Of a DNA stretch of 9,582 nt, positions 1 through 6,673 are shown in pieces. How positions within the stretch are numbered: the first letter of the stretch is position 1; the number at the start of each line of letters is the position of its first letter. The position numbers and the translations under genes are program-made. The stretch is from Deltaproteobacteria bacterium. GTDB taxonomy: Bacteria > Desulfobacterota > SM23-61. Location: positions 1-9,582 of the forward strand of contig JACRCA010000289.1 in NCBI GenBank assembly GCA_016234425.1, in the 5' to 3' direction. The notes under the pieces are model-generated. The model ran no database searches and had not been told where the DNA came from. It worked only from the letters and a program-made list of their open reading frames with translations.

Positions 1-270
1 ATCACTGAGGTGGAAGTGACCGATGACTTAAGGCTGGCCACGGTTTTCTTCAGTGCCATGGGAAACCATCCCCAGGAAGAAGCATCCCTCCATGGACTGC
101 AGAGCGCCGCTGGATATATCAGGAAGAAATTGGGGAAGGAACTGAGACTGCGATACGTCCCCGACCTGCTATTTAAAGTAGACGATTCGTTCGATTACGG
201 GAGCAAAATTGACCGGATCATCCGAACTCTCCAAGAAGAAAAGGATGGAGATTCTCAGAAAGATCGCTGA
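1..270 (+). CDS. rbfA: Ribosome-binding factor A, C-terminal part (5' end outside window)
   Basis: RbfA is a small KH-like protein that binds the 30S subunit and helps mature the 5' end of 16S rRNA, notably during cold stress. The reading frame is open from base 1 and gives 89 residues, so the start lies to the left of the window; the in-frame GTG at position 10 is internal. The stretch reading EVTDDLRLATVFFSAMG, followed by AAGYIRKKLGKELRLRYVPDL and then FKVDDSFDYGSKID, is the conserved second half of the family: the KH-like beta strand, the G-Y-I-R-K helix, the R-Y-x-P strand and the D-x-S-x-x-x-G-x-x-I signature. Only about 25-30 N-terminal residues are missing. The 3' end overlaps the next gene by 26 bp, which implies translational coupling. 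Identification is by family motif and by position before the DHH gene and truB. Confidence 0.95.
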   Translation: MTEVEVTDDLRLATVFFSAMGNHPQEEASLHGLQSAAGYIRKKLGKELRLRYVPDLLFKVDDSFDYGSKIDRIIRTLQEEKDGDSQKDR

Positions 271-1204
271 GGAAGTGCGCGGGGGTTATCGCTTTCTCAT
301 AAGCACCCACGTCAATCCGGAAGGAGACGCCATTGGGTCAGTGCTGGCCTTGGGTTTGGCTTTGAAAAATATGGGGAAAGAAGTAGAGATTTTAAACCAG
401 GACCCTACTCCTGGAAATCTTACTTTTCTGCCCGGAGCAGGGCAGATCACCCATCAGGCTCCGGAAAGCGGGGAGTTCGACGTGACTTTTGCGCTGGACT
501 GCGGCAGCAAGGCGCGCCTGGGAGAAGAGTTCAGCAGGGTGAGAACGATCGGAAAGGTCATTAACATCGATCATCACGTAAGCAATAGCTTTTTTGGGGA
601 CGTCAATCTGGTCGATCCTATGGCCAGCTCCACGGCCGAAATCCTTTTTGATCTTCTGGGCATCATCCCGGTCAGGATGAGCTCGGCGGTTGCCGAGAAC
701 ATTTACGTTGGCATCCTGACGGACACGGGCTCTTTTCATTACTCGAATACCTCGCCGAAAACGTTTGCCGTGGCCAGGGCATGCCTCCTGGCTGGCGTGG
801 AACCATGGAAGGTGGCGGAGAAGGTTTATGAAAATCAACCATTAGCCCGACTTCGTCTCCTCTCCATGGTTTTGGGAACCTTGGGGGGAGATGGAGATGG
901 CCGAGTCAATTACATAGTGGTCACCCAGAAGATGATGGAAGAAAGCGGGGCCTCTCCGGACATGACCGAAGATTTCATCAATTATCCCCGATCCTTGGAA
1001 GGCTCTGAGGTAGCTTTGCTCTTCCGAGAGCTTTCTCCGAAAAAATACAGGGTCAGCTTACGCTCTCGGGGGAAGGTGGATGTTTCCCGAATTGCGGAAG
1101 AGTTCCAGGGCGGGGGTCATCCCAATGCAGCTGGGTGCACAGTGGAGGGAAGCTTATCCGAGGTCAAAGCCAGGATTCTGGAGCGCGTGCAGGCCGCTTT
1201 CTGA
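245..1204 (+). CDS. nrnA: DHH/DHHA1 phosphoesterase, NrnA-type oligoribonuclease / pAp phosphatase
   Basis: The product is 319 aa, the usual size for NrnA-like proteins, which in other bacteria degrade 2-5 nt RNAs and dephosphorylate pAp in the cytoplasm. Visible DHH-family motifs are THVNPEGDAIGS (H22, N24, D28; metal-binding motif I), DCGS around D85, the DHH box at 109-111, GILTDTGSF with D160, and the C-terminal DHHA1 glycine motif GGGHPNAAG at 289-297, which binds substrate. Motif I has Glu where many relatives have Asp (NPDGD), a conservative change. The ATG at 245 is chosen because it gives the typical short N-terminus; an in-frame TTG at 209 would add 12 residues. The Shine-Dalgarno is weak (AAGAAG near 233-238) and the start sits inside rbfA, so coupling is likely. 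Co-transcription with pnp suits a role in finishing RNA decay. pAp phosphatase activity is inferred from family only. Confidence 0.9.
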   Translation: MEILRKIAEEVRGGYRFLISTHVNPEGDAIGSVLALGLALKNMGKEVEILNQDPTPGNLTFLPGAGQITHQAPESGEFDVTFALDCGSKARLGEEFSRVRTIGKVINIDHHVSNSFFGDVNLVDPMASSTAEILFDLLGIIPVRMSSAVAENIYVGILTDTGSFHYSNTSPKTFAVARACLLAGVEPWKVAEKVYENQPLARLRLLSMVLGTLGGDGDGRVNYIVVTQKMMEESGASPDMTEDFINYPRSLEGSEVALLFRELSPKKYRVSLRSRGKVDVSRIAEEFQGGGHPNAAGCTVEGSLSEVKARILERVQAAF

Positions 1205-2133
1205 ATGGGGTACTGGTCATCGATAAACCCAAGGGCTGGACTTCTCACGCCGTGGTAGCCCGGGTACGGAAGCTTCTTAAGGTCAAGAAAGCCGGCCACG
1301 GGGGGACTCTTGACCCCCTGGCTACGGGGGTATTGCCGGTCTATCTGAATGAAGGCACAAAACTTATTCCCTTCAATTTAGAAGGGACGAAGGAATACGT
1401 GGCCACGATGAAGTTAGGCCAGGAGACGGATACCCTCGATGCCGACGGGAAGGTCATCGCCGAAAATCCCGTGTTCTCTTTTACCCGAGAAGAGGTGGAA
1501 AAAATTCTGGAAAGATTTCAGGGGTCGATTCCGCAGACCCCCCCGCTCTTTTCGGCCATCAAGAAAGACGGGATTCCTATGTACAGGCGCGCCCGATCCG
1601 GGGAGAAGCCTACTCTAACGGAGAGGAAGACAACGATCCACGCGCTATCTCTTCGAGAACTCTCTCTTCCTTTTGTCACCCTTGAAGTCACCTGCAGCCG
1701 CGGAACCTATATACGCAGCCTCTGTGCGGACATTGGCCGAGCCTTAGGTTGCGGCGCCCATCTGGTGGAGCTAAGAAGAACCCGTTCGGGAAAGTTTACC
1801 ATCGAGCAAGCCCTGTGCTTAGAAGATCTTTCCCGACTGGTGGAACAGGAGAGAGTGCCGGAACGGATCATCCCCTTGAAGGAAGGCGTGGACCTCTCCG
1901 CGGAGATGAGGGTAGAAAAGAGAACAGCCGAAAGGGTTCGGCAGGGCCAGTCTCTCCGCCTCAGCGAGCTACCAGAAAGCGATTGGAGGCGGATGAAAAA
2001 GGGGCAGAGGGTGGGCCTCCTACATGAGGTGGATAAGCTTCTGGCCATCGCAGAATTCCAAGGGGATGGAAGATCGGGAACTTCGCCGGACCCGCTGGTT
2101 TTGCGTATCCTGCGGGTTTTTCATGATGGTTGA
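1201..2133 (+). CDS. truB: tRNA pseudouridine(55) synthase TruB
   Basis: TruB isomerises U55 in the T-loop of nearly all elongator tRNAs. The frame contains NGVLVIDKPKGWTSH at the N-terminus, then GGTLDPLATGVLP with the catalytic Asp (residue 38 counted from the CTG), KEYVATMKLG with the conserved Tyr (66), the P-P-x-F-S-A-x-K-x-x-G segment, and RGTYIRSLCADIGRALG. A C-terminal RNA-contacting extension of about 80 residues contains IIPLKEG. The length is about 310 aa, normal for the family. The start is uncertain. Homologues begin M-N-G-V-L-V-I-D-K-P, and the codon in that place is CTG at 1201, which overlaps the nrnA stop as CTGA. The only upstream standard start is a GTG at 1135, which adds 22 residues, lies deep inside nrnA and lacks a Shine-Dalgarno. 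The ATG at 1205 is out of frame. The coding identity is certain; the first codon is not. Confidence 0.95.
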   Translation: MNGVLVIDKPKGWTSHAVVARVRKLLKVKKAGHGGTLDPLATGVLPVYLNEGTKLIPFNLEGTKEYVATMKLGQETDTLDADGKVIAENPVFSFTREEVEKILERFQGSIPQTPPLFSAIKKDGIPMYRRARSGEKPTLTERKTTIHALSLRELSLPFVTLEVTCSRGTYIRSLCADIGRALGCGAHLVELRRTRSGKFTIEQALCLEDLSRLVEQERVPERIIPLKEGVDLSAEMRVEKRTAERVRQGQSLRLSELPESDWRRMKKGQRVGLLHEVDKLLAIAEFQGDGRSGTSPDPLVLRILRVFHDG

Positions 2134-2175
2134 GGAATCGCAGAGGATCGGAAGGATTCCAGAAAGGAGAAAGAT

Positions 2176-2445
2176 GTGGTCCTATTACCTGAAAGGAAGA
2201 AAGAAATCATCGAGGCCTATAAAACGCACCCCACAGACACAGGATCCCCAGAGGTGCAGATTGCGATTCTGAGCGAAAGGATCAGTTATCTGACGGAACA
2301 TTTCAAGACTCATATCAAAGATCACCATTCCCGCAGGGGTTTGCTAAAACTCGTGGGACAAAGGCGGCATCTTCTCGACTACCTCAAAGCCCAGGATGCG
2401 GAGCGGTACAGGGCAGTCATCCAGCGATTGGGTATTCGCAAGTAG
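2176..2445 (+). CDS. rpsO: 30S ribosomal protein S15
   Basis: The product is 89 aa, exactly the standard S15 length. S15 is a primary 16S rRNA-binding protein of the small-subunit platform. Diagnostic segments are THPTDTGSPEVQIAILSERI, the YLTEHFKTHIKDHHSRRGLL block that contacts the 16S three-way junction, LVGQRRHLLDYL, and the terminal RLGIRK. The start is GTG at 2176, preceded by AAGGAG at 2164-2169 with 6-nt spacing. An out-of-frame ATG overlaps it at 2174. The gene follows truB by 42 bp and precedes pnp by 38 bp, the classical rpsO-pnp arrangement. In E. coli S15 represses its own translation through a leader structure. The short gap here leaves little room for a separate leader, and I see no obvious pseudoknot. 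Confidence 0.97.
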   Translation: MVLLPERKKEIIEAYKTHPTDTGSPEVQIAILSERISYLTEHFKTHIKDHHSRRGLLKLVGQRRHLLDYLKAQDAERYRAVIQRLGIRK

Positions 2446-2483
2446 CGAAGGGAAGATGCTTTGGAAGAGAGAGGGGGGAGTGA

Positions 2484-4700
2484 ATGTCAATAATAGATGA
2501 GCGCCTCGAGGCGCGATGTACTCTCGAGGGCAGAGTCTTCGCCATCGAAACGGGCGCAGTGGCCAAGCAAGCTGATGGCGCGGTTCTGGTTTCTTTTGGA
2601 GAGAGTATTGTGCTCGTTACGGCCACGGCCTCCAAAACAGTCCGGGAAGGAATCGATTTCTTCCCTCTGGTGGTCGATTACCAGGAGATGGCCTACGCCG
2701 CAGGGAAGATTCCTGGCGGGTTCTTCAAGCGAGAAGGGCGTCCCAGCGAAAAAGAGATTCTTACCGCTCGGCTGATCGATCGGCCTTTACGCCCCGTCTT
2801 TCCCAAAGGCTTTTTCAATGACGTGCAAATCATCGCTACGGTGCTCTCGGCGGATCAGGAGAACGATCCAGATGTCTTGGCCATCTGCGGCGCCTCCGCC
2901 GCCTTAGAGATTTCGGATATCCCGTTCAACGGTCCGATCGCGGGAGTCCGCGTGGGGCGGGTGGAAGGAAGATGGATCTGCAACCCCACCATGAGCCAAC
3001 TCCAGGAAAGTGACCTTAACCTGGTCGTCGCCGGGAGTCGAGAAGGCGTGGTCATGGTGGAGGGAGGTGGCAACGAGATCTCGGAGGACGACCTCTTAGA
3101 GGCTATCTTTTTCGGGCACCGCTTCTTGCAGCCCATCCTCGACCTTCAGGAGGAATTAAAACAAAAACGGCTCCAGCGCGAGAACGAAAAAAGAAGGATG
3201 GCGGGAGAGCCGATGATCACTGCCCTGGAGAAAAAGGCGGGCCCTGAGGTCTTCTTCGACCCTGTCCTAGGACAGCACGTACTTTTGGCTGAAGGGGCGT
3301 TCAGGGAGCAGATTCGCACGGCAGGAGAAGAGAAGATTCGCCAAGCTTTCTCCTGCGCTCGGAAGAAATTGCGCAACGAACAGCTGGAGAAGGTCCGGCA
3401 GGAGACGCTAGCACCCCTCCTGGAAGAATTTCCTGGGAAGGCTCTGGAGGTCAAAGAATACTATGAAGCCATAGAGAAGTTTGTCTGCCGCCAGCCTGTT
3501 TTCCTTCAGAGTCGCAGGATCGACGGCCGGGCCCTGAATGAGGTCCGTCCCATCCATATGCAAGTCGGTTGGCTTCCCCGAACCCACGGCTCCGCAAGGT
3601 TTACTCGCGGAGAGACGCAAATCTCCGCCGTGGTCACTTTGGGATCAGCGGAAGACGAGCAGAAGATCGACGCTCTGACGGGAGAAACTTTCAAATCTTT
3701 CATGCTCCATTATAATTTCCCCCCTTTCAGCGTAGGAGAAGTCCGCATGCTCCGCGGGCCCAGCCGGAGGGACATCGGTCATGGGGCCCTGGCGGAGCGG
3801 GCCATCAGCCAAATCCTTCCGGCAAACGAAAAATTTCCCTATACCATTCGGATCGTATCTGAAGTACTGGAATCCAATGGTTCTTCTTCCATGGCCACGG
3901 TTTGTGGAGCCTCTCTGGCCTTGATGGATGCGGGTGTTCCGATTAAAAGCGCGGTAGCTGGAATCGCCATGGGGCTGATCAAAGAGGGTGAAAGAGTGGC
4001 GATCCTCACCGATATTCTGGGGGATGAGGACCATCATGGCGATATGGATTTCAAGGTGGCCGGAACGAAGAAAGGCATCACTGGTTTTCAGATGGACATC
4101 AAAATTTCGGGCGTGACCCGGCAGATCCTCCGACAGGCCCTTACCCAAGCGCGAGAGGGACGGGAGTTTATCCTGAAAAAGATGGAAGGAGCCTTGCCTG
4201 AACCGCGGGCAGAACTCTCGCCTTACGCTCCCCGGGTTTTCACCCTGAAAATCAAGCCCGATAAAATCCGGGAGGTGATCGGACCGCAAGGGAAGGTCAT
4301 CCGGGGAATTCAGGATGAGACCGGGGTAAAAATAAACGTAGAAGACAATGGCCAGGTGCAGATCTTTGCGACGGATGCAGGAGCCGCGGCCAAGGCGACG
4401 GCGAAGATTCGGCAGTTAACCAAGGAGGCTGAGGTCGGAGAGATTTACTTGGGGCGCGTGACCTCCATTGCCAAAAAGCCAGATGGAAAAGAATTTGGAG
4501 CTTTCGTAGAGATCTTTCCCGGCACCGATGGTTTGGTTCATATCTCTCAGCTGGCCCAAGAGAGAGTGAAAAGCGTTGGCGAAGTACTCAAGGAGGGAGA
4601 TGAGGTTTTAGTGAAAGTCATCGGCATCGACGAGCGGGGAAAGATCAAGCTCAGCCGGAAGGAGGCTCTCGGGCACCCCTGGCCAGAGAGGAAAGCATAA
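2484..4700 (+). CDS. pnp: Polyribonucleotide nucleotidyltransferase (PNPase)
   Basis: PNPase is a phosphorolytic 3'-5' exoribonuclease that forms a trimer and takes part in mRNA decay and RNA quality control. The product is 738 aa, somewhat longer than the roughly 700-711 aa usual for the family. The order is: first RNase PH domain (about 10-145, with GGFFKREGRPSEKEIL and the R-L-I-D-R-P-L-R-P-x-F signature), second part of that domain and helical linker (to about 340), second RNase PH domain (about 345-570), KH domain (about 585-645, GxxG loop as GPQG) and S1 domain (about 650-727). The catalytic aspartates of the second PH domain are present as D514 and D520 in LGDEDHHGDMDFKVAG. The extra length comes from a charged insertion in the helical linker (roughly 225-260) and a 6-residue expansion of the first S1 loop (664-670). 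The ATG at 2484 follows a GGGGGGAG run at suitable distance. Confidence 0.98.
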   Translation: MSIIDERLEARCTLEGRVFAIETGAVAKQADGAVLVSFGESIVLVTATASKTVREGIDFFPLVVDYQEMAYAAGKIPGGFFKREGRPSEKEILTARLIDRPLRPVFPKGFFNDVQIIATVLSADQENDPDVLAICGASAALEISDIPFNGPIAGVRVGRVEGRWICNPTMSQLQESDLNLVVAGSREGVVMVEGGGNEISEDDLLEAIFFGHRFLQPILDLQEELKQKRLQRENEKRRMAGEPMITALEKKAGPEVFFDPVLGQHVLLAEGAFREQIRTAGEEKIRQAFSCARKKLRNEQLEKVRQETLAPLLEEFPGKALEVKEYYEAIEKFVCRQPVFLQSRRIDGRALNEVRPIHMQVGWLPRTHGSARFTRGETQISAVVTLGSAEDEQKIDALTGETFKSFMLHYNFPPFSVGEVRMLRGPSRRDIGHGALAERAISQILPANEKFPYTIRIVSEVLESNGSSSMATVCGASLALMDAGVPIKSAVAGIAMGLIKEGERVAILTDILGDEDHHGDMDFKVAGTKKGITGFQMDIKISGVTRQILRQALTQAREGREFILKKMEGALPEPRAELSPYAPRVFTLKIKPDKIREVIGPQGKVIRGIQDETGVKINVEDNGQVQIFATDAGAAAKATAKIRQLTKEAEVGEIYLGRVTSIAKKPDGKEFGAFVEIFPGTDGLVHISQLAQERVKSVGEVLKEGDEVLVKVIGIDERGKIKLSRKEALGHPWPERKA

Positions 4701-4703
4701 GAA

Positions 4704-4794
4704 AGCTTTTAGCAATCAGTGATCAGCTTTCAGTAATAAAAATATAAAAATCACTTTTGCGGTTTTGCTGAATGCGGACCGCTGAAAGCTGCTT
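4704..4794. repeat. Heptad-repeat inverted element between pnp and M16 gene
   Basis: This element fills most of the 102-bp pnp-M16 gap. The right side (4767-4794) reads as four 7-bp units of type GCTGANN: GCTGAAT, GCGGACC, GCTGAAA, GCTGCTT. The left side (4707-4734), read on the minus strand, gives ACTGAAA, GCTGATC, ACTGATT, GCTAAAA, the same unit type in opposite orientation. Between them is an A/T-rich core (4735-4766). The arms include a perfect 10-bp inverted repeat, CAGCTTTCAG at 4724-4733 against CTGAAAGCTG at 4782-4791. The transcript could fold into a long imperfect hairpin. It has no clean U-tract after the stem beyond CTTTTTG, so it is at best a weak terminator or an RNA-stability element. 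It most resembles a dispersed intergenic repeat. Confidence 0.7.
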
Positions 4795-4802
4795 TTTGAA
4801 CT

Positions 4803-6059
4803 ATGATCGGGAAAACCACATTGGAGAATGGGATTCTCGTCATCACCGAGGAGATCCCTCACGTTCATTCCATTTCCGTGGGGATTTGGATCAAAGCTGG
4901 CTCCCGAGATGAGCGCCGGGGAGAAAACGGGATCTCCCACTTCATCGAGCACATGCTCTTCAAGGGCACGAAGCGTCGTTCAGCCCATCAGATTGCCAAA
5001 GAGATTGATGCGGTCGGTGGGGTACTGAATGCCTTTACCAGCAAGGAATATTCCAGCTTCTACGCTAAAATCTTAGCCGAACACCTGCCCCTTGCCCTGG
5101 ACCTCCTGTTTGACCTTTTTCTCAATTCCCTTTTCTCGGCCGAAGAGATCGAGAAAGAGCGACAGGTCATCGTCCAGGAGATCAACATGATCGAGGACAC
5201 TCCGGACGAATACATCCATGACCTCTTCAGCCAATCCTTCTGGCCCCGACACCCTCTGGGCTTCCCTATCTTCGGTCGGCTGGAGACGATCTCGCGGATG
5301 AACCGGACAAAACTAATGGAATTCTTTCACCAGCACTACCTGGATGCGCTGCCCATCATCGTGGCGGCGGGAAATTTAAAACATGAAAGCCTACTCAGGC
5401 CTGTGCAGGAGACTCTGGGAAGAATCAAGCCCCGGGGGAAGAAACGCAAAACCTCCCCTCCATGTCCTCACCCGCACATCTTGGTGAAGAATAAGAAACT
5501 GGAACAGGTCCACCTACTTCTGGGAACGCAGGGCCCCTCCGCGATCCATCCTCAGCGTTATGCTTTTTCCCTTTTAAACACCATCTTGGGAGGAGGAATG
5601 AGTTCCCGATTATTTCAAGAGATTCGGGAAAAAAGGGGCCTAGCCTATTCGGTCTATTCTTTCCTTTCTTCTTTCATGGACAGCGGCATGCTGGGTGTTT
5701 ACGTGGGGACGGGGGACAGCACTCTTTCTCGGGTATTGCAACTCATCCTGCGGGAGATGAAAAAATTGGCCGGAGATTCCCTGAGGCCTAAAGAATTGCG
5801 TGCAGCTAAAGAACAACTGAAAGGGAATCTGCTTTTAAGTTTAGAAAGTGTGGAAAGCCGCATGGGCCGTCTGGCCAAGAATGAGCTTTACTTCAATCGT
5901 TTCGTCAGCACAGAGGAAATCATCGAAGGCATCGAGAAAGTTAGAGCCGAAGAAATCTGCGCTCTGGCCCACAAGACCTTCCAGTCAGATTCACTTTCTC
6001 TAACCGTCTTGGGGCATGTCACAGAGAAAGCCATCCCTAAGGGTCTATTGGCCACATGA
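4803..6059 (+). CDS. M16 family zinc metallopeptidase (processing-peptidase-like)
   Basis: The product is 418 aa, the size of single-unit M16B peptidases, which act as homodimers or with an inactive partner. The inverted zinc motif HxxEH is intact as HFIEH (H46, E49, H50), and the third ligand Glu is E126 in the QVIVQEINMIEDTPDE segment, 75 residues on, as expected. The C-terminal half carries the family signature GGGMSSRLFQEIREKRGLAYS (263-283). It lacks a second HxxEH, as in other M16B members. No signal peptide is apparent, so the protein is probably cytoplasmic. The substrate is unknown. This gene commonly sits between pnp and dut in deltaproteobacterial genomes and next to pnp in some Gram-positive genomes. 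The ATG at 4803 has no clear Shine-Dalgarno because a hairpin repeat lies just upstream. The 3' end overlaps dut by 4 bp (ATGA). Confidence 0.95.
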   Translation: MIGKTTLENGILVITEEIPHVHSISVGIWIKAGSRDERRGENGISHFIEHMLFKGTKRRSAHQIAKEIDAVGGVLNAFTSKEYSSFYAKILAEHLPLALDLLFDLFLNSLFSAEEIEKERQVIVQEINMIEDTPDEYIHDLFSQSFWPRHPLGFPIFGRLETISRMNRTKLMEFFHQHYLDALPIIVAAGNLKHESLLRPVQETLGRIKPRGKKRKTSPPCPHPHILVKNKKLEQVHLLLGTQGPSAIHPQRYAFSLLNTILGGGMSSRLFQEIREKRGLAYSVYSFLSSFMDSGMLGVYVGTGDSTLSRVLQLILREMKKLAGDSLRPKELRAAKEQLKGNLLLSLESVESRMGRLAKNELYFNRFVSTEEIIEGIEKVRAEEICALAHKTFQSDSLSLTVLGHVTEKAIPKGLLAT

Positions 6060-6514
6060 AATCTCAAGTGGTCAGAGTGCAAGTGAAGCGGGTCCGGGGG
6101 GACCAAGACCAAGATATTCCCCTTCCGCGACACATGACCCAGAGTTCTTCGGGCATGGATCTTTTCGCTGCCGTGGTTGAAGAAGTAACCTTAGAACCAG
6201 GAGAACGTAAACTTATTCCGACGGGTATCGCCCTTTCCATTCCGGAGGGCTATGAAGGGCAGGTTCGTCCGAGGAGCGGGCTGGCCTTGAAGGATGGAGT
6301 CACGTTGGTGAATACTCCTGGAACCATCGATTCCGATTACCGTGGCGAAGTTGGGGTGCTGCTGATTAATTTTGGCCACCAGCCCTTCAAGGTTAAACGG
6401 GGCGACCGGATTGCTCAGCTGGTGATCGCCCCGGTATATAAGGCAACTTTAGAGTTAGTCGATGAACTGGAGGTCACGCCGCGCAGTGGAGGAGGTTTCG
6501 GGCACACCGGCTAA
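6056..6514 (+). CDS. dut: Deoxyuridine 5'-triphosphate nucleotidohydrolase (dUTPase)
   Basis: dUTPase hydrolyses dUTP to dUMP and pyrophosphate, keeping uracil out of DNA and feeding dTMP synthesis. The product is 152 aa, typical of the homotrimeric family. All five motifs are visible: motif 1 SSGMDLFA (31-38; usually S-A-G-x-D-L, here Ser replaces Ala), motif 2 RPRSGLAL (71-78), motif 3 GTIDSDYRGEVGVLLIN (89-105) with catalytic Asp92, motif 4 GDRIAQLVI (116-124) and motif 5 RSGGGFGHTG (143-152), the mobile C-terminal arm that closes over the active site. The ATG overlaps the M16 stop as ATGA, so translation is coupled. It is the last gene of the operon before a repeat element that begins within 5 bp of its stop codon. 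Confidence 0.97.
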   Translation: MKSQVVRVQVKRVRGDQDQDIPLPRHMTQSSSGMDLFAAVVEEVTLEPGERKLIPTGIALSIPEGYEGQVRPRSGLALKDGVTLVNTPGTIDSDYRGEVGVLLINFGHQPFKVKRGDRIAQLVIAPVYKATLELVDELEVTPRSGGGFGHTG

Positions 6515-6673
6515 AAAAATTCGAAATCCGAAATCCGAAACAAATTCGAATGACCAAAGCGCTAAATTCAAAACAGGAACAGCCCGTATGCTTGTTGGAT
6601 TTCTATTTGGGACATTTGAATTTTGATATTGTTTCGTATTTCGTGCTTCGAATTTCGAGATTTTTATCAATTT
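6515..6673. repeat. A/T-rich heptad-repeat hairpin element downstream of dut
   Basis: This non-coding stretch runs from the dut stop to the next gene. The left arm has three tandem heptamers, ATTCGAA, ATCCGAA, ATCCGAA (6519-6539), then another ATTCGAA at 6544-6550. The right arm (6633-6660) has four tandem heptamers, TTCGTAT, TTCGTGC, TTCGAAT, TTCGAGA, the same unit inverted. Segments 6529-6543 and 6629-6643 are complementary at 14 of 15 positions, and AAATTCAAA (6564-6572) is complementary to 6615-6623, so the whole region can fold as one long imperfect hairpin. The central part (about 6574-6614) is unpaired. Peptides read through it are rich in F, R, I and S and are translation of the repeat, not protein. 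It may be a dispersed repeat that also separates two transcription units. Confidence 0.75.

Noticed and set aside
392..838. 148-codon minus-strand frame
   Set aside because: Antisense to the DHH phosphoesterase core; no motif or ribosome-binding site.
3645..4289. 214-codon minus-strand frame
   Set aside because: It lies entirely antisense to the most conserved part of pnp and its product looks like reverse translation of that gene.
6519..6660. CRISPR array
   Set aside because: The repeats are tandem 7-bp units without spacers and in inverted orientation, and no cas gene is present.
6623..6673. 17-residue N-terminal extension of the HELIH protein from a TTG start
   Set aside because: These codons are repeat-element sequence (right-arm heptads), not conserved protein; the ATG at 6674 is preferred.
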